The notes below the pieces were generated by a model. It saw nothing but the letters and a program-made list of their open reading frames with translations, was not told the DNA's origin and did no database searches. The position numbers and the translations under genes were made by a program. Source: Prinia subflava (taxonomy: Eukaryota; Chordata; Aves; Passeriformes; Cisticolidae). From it: DNA of 64,000 nucleotides. Shown here piece after piece: positions 52,201-64,000 of this stretch (positions are counted from its first letter, which is position 1; every line of letters starts with the position of its first letter). The stretch is taken from assembly GCF_021018805.1 (NCBI RefSeq), contig NC_086247.1:144762378-144826377 (forward strand), read 5' to 3'.

Positions 52201-55200
52201 AATCTCTATGGAAGTAATAGTTATGCTTAATATGTTTTGTTAATGGTTATGTAGCTGTCAAATAAATTCCATTATTTCTTATTACATCATTAGAGACCAT
52301 TAAAAGGATATTAGCATGCTGATGTAATTATGCAAGCAGACGTAAAATTACTATAGTTATGATTTTATAATCTAATTATGGGTGTCCAATGCCCCTGGTG
52401 ATTGATTGTTGGACTGGTATCAGGGATTGAAGTCAGATGGGTACTAATGTTTAGGAGGGTTTGTATCTATATATTTTTTTTTTAAATATGACCTAGCAAT
52501 CTCCAACATTGGCCTTCTTCATGTAATTGAGTTATTCATAACATGAGAAGTTATCAAGAAATATCTAAATATAATAAAAACACCAAAATAGCTCAATGTT
52601 GAAAGCAGTGGAAAGGACACAGAATTAATAGTCAAAATCATTGATTAGAGCATATATGACTTAACTGGTGTCTGATGAGAATACAAGTAATTTTTGAATT
52701 TGTATTTATTGTTCTCATATTTGGGGTATTTGCTGCCAACACTGTAAGGGGAAGTTTCAGCTCTCACCTTAGGTGAATACCTTTTTAGGGAAAGGAAACA
52801 GATTATTCTGATTTCATAGGATTTCAGGCCTTATATGTTACCATTCTCTGCCTCCAGTTAAGAGTGAGACTTTCAGCTGAATATTACATTCTCTCTAGAC
52901 TGATATGATTTTCCCTATTGCCACTGAAGATCTTTTGCTCTAGGTGTCTCTTTTTTCTCCATTTTGTTCCGCTTTAGCTTCCTCCACCCATTTATCTTAA
53001 TGGCAGGTTCCTCATTTTTGCTTTCTGATATACCAATACTCAGTACTCAAAGAACTGAACTTTCAGGAGATGTGCTAACTTGTCCAGCATTTCCATTTTC
53101 ATACATAATTTTTCAACAGAAAACCTCTAGCAGAGCACTCTATAGTCATTCCATAAAATTACATTAATCTCAATCTGCTGCTATTGTTTTGAAGTGTAAC
53201 AATTCAATATATAAGCTTATAATCTATATATATAATGTTGAGTGTGAAGAGGACATTGAGGCTCAATTCAAAATGCTAATATAAATAGATTTTTTTAAGT
53301 TGAAAAGACTGATTCTGATTATCTGCTCTAATGTCCTGGATTGTAAAGCCATTTCATTTACCCAGTATTCCTCTCATGAATTGATGCATCTGTACTGTGC
53401 ATCCAAAGCTAAGTTAAAAGACCAAATCCTTCACTTTTCAGAGCCCAAATCTCCCACACCCAGGATTCAGGCTGGTTGTTCAGCTGTCACCTCACAGTGC
53501 TCCCTACCCACACTGGGACTGGAGGTGAATTCAGTATTTACTTAAATAGTTTATGATATGAAAAATGAAAAATTCAGGTTAACAAAAGGTATACAAGGGA
53601 ACCATATGAAGACTTCAGCTGAAAAATACCTTTCAAATTTTGTAGCAGACACAGCAATGTGATTTGACATTTTGAAAGGAAAATACTATAAATTCAAAGT
53701 AATAACTAGTTTCAAAATTTAACTAAGCTTGACTTATAAAGAAAATGCTTTTATTTAGGTGATGGGAATAAACAAACAATTGACTTTAGACTGAATTCCA
53801 TCCATTTTTTTGTTTTGTTTGTTCAGGTGACCAATCTTTTGAATAACATTAAATATGATAGACTTCTGAAATATTGAATCACATCTATATATTTTTCTAC
53901 AGCCAACTGTTTTATTTCATGATCAGAAAAGAAATCCTCAGTTAATGAGTAGCTCTTCAATGTTTCATTTTATTTTTATTGCTCAGTGTGTGACTTCAGG
54001 TCTTATTTATTGCACTTTATTCAAATTCTGCTATGAGGTCAGAAACCCTATTTCCTTCTGTTTTAGTTTGGATTTTTTTTTTTCCTATCATGCTCTTCAT
54101 TACACTGTCAAAATGCTTGGCAAACATGCATTGGCATATTTAACTCATATGAGATATGGGGTTTTTTGAGGACCATCCAGAGCTAGAGTTCTGCATGAAA
54201 AGATTGGTGTCAAAGCATTTACCACTACCAGGAGTCCAGTGTGATGTGTCACTGCAGAGCTCACTCTGAAACAAACTCACCTGACTGAGACAGAGAGATC
54301 CCACTGGCTTCAACCTGCTGAGCATTCAACTACCTGAGCATTCAGCAGTCCCAGAAGTCAGCTCTCCGTTCAGACACTGGTATTTGGCCTTAAACATAAA
54401 TAAATAAATTCCTGAGATTATTTTTCTTCTAATGAACTGAGACCGAGTCTGAAGTGGATGATTCCAGCAGAATTTAAAGTAACCGTAGGACCTTTAAATC
54501 TTTTGTTATTCCATACTTCATTTGCAACATACTTCCTGAAGTCTGATAAAATTGAAATTAAGGCCCCTGGAAATATTGTTCTTCTCTACTACCTGACCAT
54601 CATTCATCTTTGGATTTCAAGGATCCTACTGAAAAAACACTTTTAAAAGAAAGGCTGCATTTCTGTATTTGAAGTGAGATTGATTTTTCCTGTTATACAG
54701 TAGCATGTCCATAGTTTTATTTTTTAAGCCATTTTGTGTAAACAGTGATTTTAAAAAAAGCTTAAATTTGGAAGGCTCATCATGAGGACAGTTACAAGCA
54801 CATTCATTTTGTACTTCAAATCTCTTGTTTCCAAGTATTGGGATTAGAGACATTTTGCACCTCCTTCTCGAAGAACAGCCCTTACACAACCAAACACTGC
54901 CCATCATTATCCCTGCCCTTAGGAAGAGCTGGAACAGTTGGGCTGGAATAAATACAATTTGAAAAGCCAGCCAACCATCCCAGTGAAAAGGACTTGAACT
55001 GAGGAAGATATCTGAAAATCAAACCAAGTGGTGAAAGTTTGGAGAAGCTTAAAACACTTTCAAATTGGAAGTGTTGGGCAGGCAGAGTGGTGAGTGGGTC
55101 TGCCAGCCTCCCCCATTATAAATATGTGCATTTGCTGTACTGTCCTAACCATGCACTGCAGGTTTTGTTCATTGTTTGTCGTGTTATTTTTATAACACCT

Positions 55201-58200
55201 GAAACATTCAATCAACCAGTTAATCATATTCACTCATCCAGAACCTAAACACTGGAACAACACTTGGTATTTTCACTGCATTGTGCTGATGGGTTATGAC
55301 ATGTGGTGTGTGTATGTTGGAAATGTAAACACCTGCAGAAATTATTGAGAGGCAGGAGAGTGTGAGGGAGGATTATTTACCCACTGAGCAGTGGCAGGAC
55401 AGGTAGCACAGGGTCCTGTTAGGTTTGCATTTGAAAAGTTCCCTCCATTGTGCAGATTCTCCATGATTCCATTCTCCTTGTTTTGGAGTGATTAATCTTT
55501 TCTCATGTTGTATGTTGAACATCTGTGGATTAATATTCTAGCAAAGTTTTTTTTCCAGATTTGGCAGATTCTGGATTTTGCTGCCTATGTCATTTAAATT
55601 TACTGAGAGGAATGTTCTTTGACTCATCCTGCTCTTCTTAAGATGCTGTAATATTAACTAGAAATGGATAATTTTTTTTTTTATTTCCACTCCATTTATT
55701 GTCCAGAAATTATCAAGATTTGTATTTCAATTTGAACTCTACCATGTTTAGTCTCAATAAAAAGATAGACCTTTCAAGAAAGTTGAGCAGTATTTGTCAT
55801 CTGCTCTCTGATTTTAAATAGCAAACAAATAACTGTGGTTATTTGACATAATCTTATTTAAAGTGTTATAAAAGCATAACTCAGAAATAATGGAACTACT
55901 TTTATTCAAACTTGACTTCTCCCACAGATTTAATGAGTCTAGGAAAAAAAGTATGTGAAAAATGTATTGCTGAAACTCATTGCATGCAGGCATTTATAAG
56001 AAATTACATTGTGTTTTCTGTTACATATTGTCCTATTTGACAACTAATTTATAATATAAAGATTCATCACTTTTTAGAGGAATCATGAAAAGGGAAAAAA
56101 AAGGTGAAAATTTAAACTATGCATTTCCTTACTTAAAAATGAGTGGTTCCACAACCTTAGCATTACATTAGTCTTGTGGCTTTTCCCCCTGAGGTATAAT
56201 ACATTTTGTGTTCTTTTCTTAAATGAATGTGCATATAACCAAGATAATTTTGCATTCTCCACTGTAACTTTCCTGGTAGAAAAATATAAAAAAATCATTA
56301 AAATAACAGGAAAGATTTTGTCCTGCAGCATTTTATGAATTCTAGGTTACAGAAGAGAAAGACCATAAAACTCTAAGGAGATTCTTACAAATAATATGAA
56401 TGGTGCTTGGCTTTCCATTGCAACATTTCATCTCATTCAAACAGAGGATTTGCACCCTCTTAATCAAAAGCAGAATGAATCCACTATTATTGGTACATTT
56501 CCATGAACTCCTAGGTCTCTGCTTAAGAGATTTTTACAGATATGTGAACTTCTGAAGTCTATCTTTTTTTAACTTCATCTTTCTCTACTACTGATCTCTC
56601 TGTGTGACTGAGAGTGCCATCATAGTCCTTTTTTAACAAAATCAAAGTTCACAACATTGTGGGGTAGGCAGGATATACTCATTTCTTTCAAGTAAGTCAT
56701 TGAGTGTGTTCCATTGCATTTAATTTATATAAACCTTCACATATTATTAACAGGTAATAATTTCCATTCTACAGATGGGTAGATTGAAATCCAAGGCAGT
56801 TTGCTTCATTTTCCCTAAAATGGTATAAGACTTGATGACAGATATGAGAATAGAAACAGAGAACTGTGATTTTCACTCTTGAACTAAAGCTGCATCCACA
56901 AATAGAATTACTAATATTAGAAATTAAAAAAGGTTTTCATGTAGGGATTTGTTTAAAAGAATAACCTCTTAGAAGAAATATAAAAAATATTTTGTGTCTA
57001 TGTCTGTCTTGATCCTCCTGCCCTTTGCTACCTGATTCTCCTAGAAGTACAAACACACATTTTTTCTCTCATTTTGTGACCTGGATTTTTGGATTTCATG
57101 AGCGTTACAAACCTGCTGACCCAGCCAAAAAAAGATAAAGAATTATTTGGCATTTTTGTTACAGCCTAGCCAGTAAATATTGCATGAACAGGTCAATGAG
57201 ATGAATCACAACCTGCCTGTGGAAGGGTTTGTACTCCTTAAGAGCCATAAAGACAGAGCAAATATGCATCTGTATGTGCAACTGAAACAGCCCAATAAAT
57301 TCCACTGGCAGTGCCTCCTTTGCCAAGGAAACATCTCTGCCTCTCAGATGGCAAGGGAGCCTCAAGAGCAAATCTTCTCATGGGTGTTTCCAGAGCTACA
57401 GGAGAAAGAAGCCAGCAGTACAAGCAAGGAGAGCTCTGGTTGTCACACTCAGAATTTGGTAGCCCTGTGAGCTAAGACTGTAGCAAAGTTTGGGGGTTTT
57501 TGTCCTTCATTGTGCTGCCTAATACTGACGTGAGAAATGCGTGTCCTACATGGATCCTATCAAAGCTCTGAGCATTCTGAACCTGCAGCTCTGTAACAAC
57601 CCCAACATGGGAGTCATGCTCCTCATTAAGGATTAAAAGTCGCTTGTGCCAGCAGAGCAAAAGGTGACTGTCATCCCAGCAGAGAAATTTTATAAGTGCT
57701 TCCAGCCAGTTCCATTAACAACACACGTGTGCAGAGGGTGAGCAGGGCTGAAGCCAGTGAAATGCGTTGAAGGCTTACTGGGTGAAAATTTAAAAATGTT
57801 TCCTCTTTGTAGATATAAAGGTATAAAGGAGGAGAATGGAAAGATAAATAGAACGGTTTGTTTTCTTTCTTATTACATAAATTTCATCCTTTCACTTAAA
57901 CCTTGGGGAGTGGAAGAAAAAATTACTGTACATTTAAGAAGCTTTTTGAGACCATTTTCCCACCCTCGCAGGGTCCAAACACTTTATTTTTTTACTGTAA
58001 GAAATTATAGCACTTGTGTGGTTTGTTCTTTTAAATGCTGTAATTAAGAACCTTATTTGCATGGCAGGCAAAGCTGGCAACTTTCATGTACTCAGTGTGG
58101 TGAAAATGTCAAGTTTCATGGCTTGTGACAGATTAATAGAAAAATTATTTTAAAACTCTGCAAATTATTCATAGATATTGAGTAATCATCAAAAGTTGCA

Positions 58201-61200
58201 TTTTGTGAAGAATAAAAATAGGGCAAACTGAGTGTAGCATCAATCTCTAAATTAAGCGTTGTCTCTTCTTAAAATCATTTAAATTGTAGGCTTAGCAAAA
58301 TAATCTTCACCTCAGATGAAGCAAGTTGTAAAATCTTTAAAATACTCTTTCATCATCTTTTGCAATGTAAATTAGGATCAGTACTTAGCACAATTTTGAT
58401 GCATATAGATTAAATGATTAATACAAAATTAATGATTAATGTAAAATAATTAAAGCTCCCTCTTTTAGCATCGGTATCAGTGACCCACCAGACATGGACT
58501 GCTGTTATTGGAAAGCATCCCTTTCTGGACCAATCGTCCCTTTATGGTGACTTCAGTCTGAAAATTATTCTAATGACAGTAGTGTGTCAGGATTTTCATT
58601 ATTTGAACACCTTGTGGCCCCCTCCCTGCCCCTGGAATGCTGCTCTGTGCTCACTCCTCAGCACTCACCATGTCAGGGGAGACAAGGGGGCACAACGAGG
58701 TGTCCAAGGCCTTACATGGTTTATGAAGAATGTGACTTGCAGAAGGAAATCTGGGCTGCAGCCGTCAAATCCAGACATAATTTTTGTTTCCATGTGGCTA
58801 CATTTGCAAGGTGTGGTTGCTCTGAAACTGCCAATCTTTCTAATATTTATGGTCTACCTGTTCTGGCTCCCAGCTGCCTGGTGAAAGCCCCTCTAATGAA
58901 ATTCAAGTGGTGATGGGAAATCAGGCACTACCTGGTGGGGACTGCAATTAGTGTTTCCCTTAGCAGGGATTTTGCTTTTCCATCTTCTGTACCTGGTCAC
59001 TGTCAGACACCAGGTGTAATGCCAGTACAACAAATATTTCACTTTCTGTGCTGTGTTTAGTGCAGGAAGACTTCAGAGAATGTTGCAAACTCTTCATGCT
59101 TAGTGTATATGAAGGATATAAATATTAATAGATAATATATTGCTGTATTGCAGGGTGTTCTGGAACACTGTGCATCATTCTGCACTTTGGGGAGCATGTT
59201 GAGTGTTTCCTGAGAATGGCTCAAAAAACTCATTTTGCTAGAACTGAAAAGGATTTTTTTAATTGATCACTGGCCGTGCATACATAGCTGTCAATAGGAA
59301 TGTGAGAATACATACAGCTCCACATTGATATTTCTGCAGACCAGGTGCAAAGTGAAGCAAATCTTTGAACAGTAAAGATATTAAAGAGTGAGAGATGTGT
59401 GCCTTTTTAGTATTAAGTCTGAGTGCTGATCAATAATTCTCTACTCAACAGTTCAGGGATGTTATTTTGTAGCAGGTCAGCACAACACATCTTTTGCAAG
59501 CTCTCCTGAATCTTTGAAGCTCAGTCAGGTACCTGCTTGTGTGGTGTAAATACAGTATGATGCAATGCTTCACAAAATAAATTCTGGTCAATGGTTCTGG
59601 TCAAAAATGTTGGTCAAACTTGAATCAAGTGGTCAGCTGATTTACAGCTGCTCTGAGTACCAGAAGGAGAACAAAACAACCAATGTACACTTCTAAATCC
59701 ATTCATGTATTATGTGTCGATGTCCAGCTGCAATTTTCTGCCTTTGCTTTTCTCTGTAAATCATATTGTAGAAACATGCTGTAGTACAAAAGTGCCTCTG
59801 CTAATTATATGCTTTTCCCCATTGATTTGATTTGACATAAGTATGTTTATATACCTCTAAATATAATATATAAAACATTTACAGCAGTATGAGCATCTTA
59901 ATTTTTCCAAAACTGAGAAGGTGAAAAGGCGGCTTCAGTGCAATATAAACAATGGACATGAGCTTCAAATTCCTAAACACAGAAGGCACAGAAATGTGTA
60001 CACATTGCAAGTCATTAGTTCAAGGCCACCAAACGTTTCCTGAGACAATTACCTTCACTGCTATAAAATTTGCTTTGCACAGTCCTCTGGAGCGTTACTA
60101 ATTGCTTTTCTTAACCTCCAGAGATTAAAGGATTTTGAAATGAACATATAGACAAGTAGTGACTTTAATTTCAAATCTAAGCTTTATTAAGGCAAGCCCC
60201 GTTTTATAAAATAGGGTCATTACGAGAATGTTTCATGTTGGAAATAGCCAATCCCAATCTCCTCATCTTCCTCCAGTCTGAGAAATTGCACTCTGCCTGT
60301 ACCTTAAAAATGAGATGCCACCTCACATCATTTCCATCTGGCATCAGCTCTGTGTCTCATCCTCAGGAGTACACAGACCCACGCTGGCACTTGTTTCTCA
60401 GATCCTTTTCCACTAGGGGGTATGATAGACTGTGACTGCATCTCTCAGTGAACATGTGGTGTGATACTGTAATACTGAAGCACACGCACACGAGGGAGAG
60501 GAGCAGGCATGAAAAGCTTGGTACATAATTTATGGAGATTTAAATCCTGTCATTCATAAATATAATTATAACCTGCGGCTTGAAAGTGATATGGACCTTG
60601 CCATATTGATCACGCTCCAGCTCTGTTTATTCAGATCATTCATTTGTTGACAGGGAAAATATAAGAATGCTGTTAGTGGTAAAACAATTAACAAAAGGAA
60701 ATACTTCTATTTCACACAAAGAATATTCTTTGTTTCTGTGTGTGTTGTGCACCCTCCCACCTTCAGATGGGAAATATAAACCCAAGGGGAGGGGATATTA
60801 TTAAATCAGCAATCAACCTTCAAGTCATTTTGGTATAAACACTGTAATTATTTCATCTCTAGTAAACAGAATAAAAGACAACAGCACATAAGGGTGACAA
60901 TTTGCAATATGCTTTGAATGTCTTTGTTAAAAAAACCCTTATTATGACTGGAGGCAACATTATTGTAAGTAAAAAAAAAAAAAAAGGAAAAAAAAAGAAG
61001 GCAAAAGTTGTGACAGCCAGCGGAGGGGTAATTAGTTGGTAAAGTTTGAATAATAAATTTAGCAGGTCATTGCAACAGACATTATATTTTGTGTGGGGAG
61101 AGGTCACTATTTATTAGCCTTGAAGCCAGAACTGTTTACCTTTATTCAAAAAAATGGTAAAAAAGTATAAGAAAAAAAAAAGTGATAAGTGCAATTACAC

Positions 61201-64000
61201 TGTATAGTCCAGATACCTTCTAAAATTCACAGTCTTCACTTACTTAAGTGTAAGTTGTGTCAGAAAAAAATGACTACAGGTTTACCCAGGGTTAATCGTA
61301 GTAGCATGCAGCTCTGGGGAGGAATAGACAGGAAATACTGGGGAACATTTTTAACCTCAGTTGCAGCAGGTGTCAGCTGTGGGTGTGGTTCCAGTCTGCC
61401 ATTGTGGTTTCCATGTCTGGCCGTGTTCTCCTGCCCAGCTGGGGTAAGGACCCAGCCAGGAGAGATTCCTCTGTTCCCCTCATCCGTGGGGATGGTTTGC
61501 TTGCAATTCATCAGCTTGTAAAGAAATGTGTGCCCTTCAGTGAGCCCCTGTTTTTAGAGCAGTTTGAAGACAATTGCCATTAATATTAGCTAGTTTTCAG
61601 AAGGTCTGACATGGGAAAGCAGTCTCATCTACCCAACTTAAAGTTTCCATGAGAGATGCATTTTATATATCTTGGAACCTTTCAGGCTGGTTGACCTCTT
61701 GTTAAAAAGTCTTTTACAAATATTTTGCAGTCAAATAATTACTGGTTTTGTTTAAATGTTCTCATCCAACACATAATGAACAGTGAGGAATTCCCTAAAG
61801 GGCGTCTTTTGTTATTGAAATGTTTATTTATTGAGTGCTTTTGCCAGAAGCCCCCCATGAGAAAAATCTCATTTTATGAGCTCCTGAAGCAGTCAGTTCC
61901 CAAAACATCAAGCAGAAATGCAATTTTGACCAAGTAATCTCAAGGTCTTTTGTTTGCTTTTAGATAAACAGAATGCCAATGTGCAAAAAGTTGTGACAAA
62001 AGCCACTTTATTTTCTGTATTCTGTAAATATTCCTAGTGAAGCCATGCCAATGTGGTGCTCAGGTGATTTCTTACATACACAAATTCAATTGCTACAGCA
62101 GAGGAAAACAATGTCCCACAGAGCAACATATGAGTGGGTGTTTGAAATGATTCTGAGCTTTATTCTTTCCTGCCAGAAGATGGTCTCAACTCAGCGTCAC
62201 CTCACTTGCATAGGGGATTGTTTTCCTCGCCCTGTTTTTTGTTCCTGTTTTCCCTGAGCAGTGAGGAGAAATGACAGCACCTGTGGCAACAGTGAAGTGG
62301 GCATGACTCAGATCTTCCCTCGTTCCTGGATTATCCAGGTGGAGCCAGTAGAGAATAGTGGGATGGAATAGTTGCTGACAGGCTGCACTCCTTGGAAATC
62401 CCTGTCTCCCACTGCCTGGGCTGGGCATCCCTGCCATCACTGAAATGATCCATATCAGTTCTTATCTGTGTGATTTCACTGATGCCAGGAGGTGCTGAGG
62501 CTGCAGGGAGTGGGGCAGGGCAGGACAACTGGGAGGGAGTGGGGAGTGACTGAGAGATAAAAGTGAAATATTTGGGAGAGGGAAGGAGGGCAGGACACTT
62601 TTTGTCTTTGCTGATAGAGCCAAAGTATAACTAGATTGTGGTTGAATTTTGTGTTGGTTCCAGGTCATCAGCTATAATGGACTATGCAGTGAAGATTTGG
62701 GGGGTATATATGAAATGGGTTTTTCTTTCCCTCCTATCTTGGTCATACAAGAGCTGCCTCTTGGGGTGATGCTGCTTTTATTTAAAGCAGACTGCTAGTG
62801 GCACTGTAAATATCTGAGCAGCTGGAGAGGAATCAGCATTTGTCTTAGGCTGGCAACACATAAAGAAGGACAGTGCAAGATTAGATACAGTCAGTGTTTG
62901 GTATCCTGAAAGGTGCATTTTATGGCTGATTATCTCAGAGTTAGGGACAGAATAATCTGTATTTTTGTAAAGTAGTTATCTCAAATAAAAAGTACTTTGC
63001 AATTGTTGAGTATTTTAATCTATAATATTGACATGTAATTGCCTGGCATTATTAAAAGTGTTTCTTGACCATTAGTGACCAGGTTTTTAGAGTATCCTTT
63101 AACAATTAAATCTGTTTTCTTTTTCTTCCCTCCCCCAAAGAGTACTTCGAGAAAAATGATTGATTAATGGCAGTTCCTGTTAACTCCAGAATAAAATGTG
63201 AGCAGTGCATGCTTTGCTAGTAAAAGATGAAAGGATATTTCTTATTCTTATTCTTACTCTGATTCCCTCTGTGATCTCAAAGCAAAGTCATATAGTTAAG
63301 AAAAGGTTTTTTCTGCCTGAAATGGAAAAAGTTTAAAGGTATTTCTCTCTAGGATATGTGTGATGCAATTAAGCACACTTCATTAAGTGCTCTCCACTCT
63401 ATGATTGTAAGAGATGAACATGTTACTAAAAGAATAACTTAATACTTCATTTCAAGCCCTGCAACAAAATATTTTTCAAGTTATTTCTTTTATGCAGCAG
63501 TTTTTCAGATTTCATTCTCTCCTAAGCCGTGGCTATAGGAAGTCCAAAGCTGATACATGTTCAGTTCCAGCTCATGCACTTCACCTTTTAAGCAGGGTTG
63601 CTCCTCATAGTATAAATGTAGTTCTTGTCACTGATGAGTTAAAAAAGCCTTAGGAACTTGCATAATACATGTAACGTAAGTAAACTTTTATAAAATAATG
63701 CCATTTTTTTTCTTGAAACCCTACTGCCTTCTCCTCTGCAAATTCTTGCATTGTAATTTATATAGTCTTGTGTTCCCCAGAAATGTTTCTTCAAAAATAC
63801 ACCCACTATGTTTTTGTGTGTATTTTATTTATGTAGATAAGTATTTAAGTATAGTTTTAAGGACATCACACCTTAAATGTCTTCTCTCCTTTCATCAGAT
63901 GTGCATTTGGGATATTTATTGGGTTGGATGGAGAATGAACGCAACATTACTAATACAAATTTATTTTTCCTTAAAATTGCACACTGATGTTTTTTGGTGA
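49239..64000 (+). other. PTPRN2: PTPRN2 intron after exon G (5' part only)
   Basis: At least 14.8 kb of a phase-2 intron that continues past the window. I looked for the exon encoding the next ectodomain strand (a G-P-A-V-T-F-like peptide behind an acceptor) and did not see it. The content is AT-rich unique sequence with an A-rich run at 60971-61010. No CR1 fragment, RNA gene or second gene was recognised. Open frames of up to 134 codons (for example 58480-58884) have no motif or splice support. Confidence 0.75.
60971..61010 (+). repeat. A-rich run
   Basis: Fifteen A residues, then GG, then a further A-rich stretch with a few G. It may be a simple repeat or an aged poly-A tail, but no retroposon body was recognised next to it. 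Confidence 0.8.

Noticed and set aside
58480..58913. Overlapping open frames of 134 and 109 codons
   Set aside because: No family motif or splice signals, and the two frames overlap in a mildly GC-richer patch, as expected by chance.
1..64000. miR-153-2 hairpin, which lies in a PTPRN2 intron in mammals
   Set aside because: The seed and mature sequence TTGCATAGTCAC were looked for on both strands and not found. In mammals it lies further downstream in the gene.
63880..64000. Acceptor-like TTTCATCAG followed by an open frame at the window end
   Set aside because: The peptide that follows does not match the next PTPRN2 exon (G-P-A-V-T-F region) and no phase supports it.
1..64000. CRISPR arrays, operons, prophage or integron structure
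   Set aside because: The window is vertebrate intron and exon sequence. The only arrays are simple tandem repeats without spacers.

Overview
The window is vertebrate nuclear DNA, most likely from a bird. It is AT-rich and mostly intronic. It carries three recognisable fragments of CR1 LINEs, the dominant retroelement of birds and other sauropsids, and its introns are small for the gene involved. No sign of bacterial, phage, organellar or viral gene organisation was seen. The order or species of bird cannot be fixed from the sequence alone.

The only gene I can support is PTPRN2 (phogrin, IA-2beta; receptor-type tyrosine-protein phosphatase-like N2), read on the + strand. Seven consecutive internal coding exons are visible: A 2053-2170, B 6911-7073, C 19902-20337, D 26662-26916, E 28232-28272, F 29840-30213 and G 49152-49238. 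Their intron phases (1-2-0-1-1-0-2-2) join without a break, giving about 491 codons of continuous reading frame. Together they encode most of the lumenal part of the protein: the end of the RESP18-homology region (A), the long, poorly conserved pro-region (B-E), the dibasic site with the following serine/glutamate segment (F), and the start of the mature ectodomain (end of F, and G). The signal peptide and first exons lie before position 1. The rest of the ectodomain, the membrane span and the phosphatase-like domain lie beyond 64000. Identification rests on remembered family motifs: WQDD-YTQ in A, LMAAL in C, GVENVKS and GYIVT in F, and DPL....G..L in G.

Between exons the window holds introns of about 4.7, 12.8, 6.3, 1.3, 1.6 and 18.9 kb, flanked by partial introns of at least 2.0 and 14.8 kb. 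The most striking non-coding features are two long homopyrimidine/homopurine arrays. One is about 620 bp of a C-plus-six-T heptamer ending only 96 bp before exon A. The other is about 510 bp of purine-only pentamers (33 copies of AAGGG, then 33 of AAAGG) 1.5 kb after exon B. Other repeats are the three CR1 fragments, four A/C- or G/T-rich low-complexity blocks of similar composition on both strands, an AT-rich block, several poly-A/T runs and two small tandem duplications.

I found no new gene system. The points most worth a second look are the two arrays, the four consecutive weak donor sites around the fast-evolving pro-region, and the 41-nt exon E, whose skipping would shift the frame.
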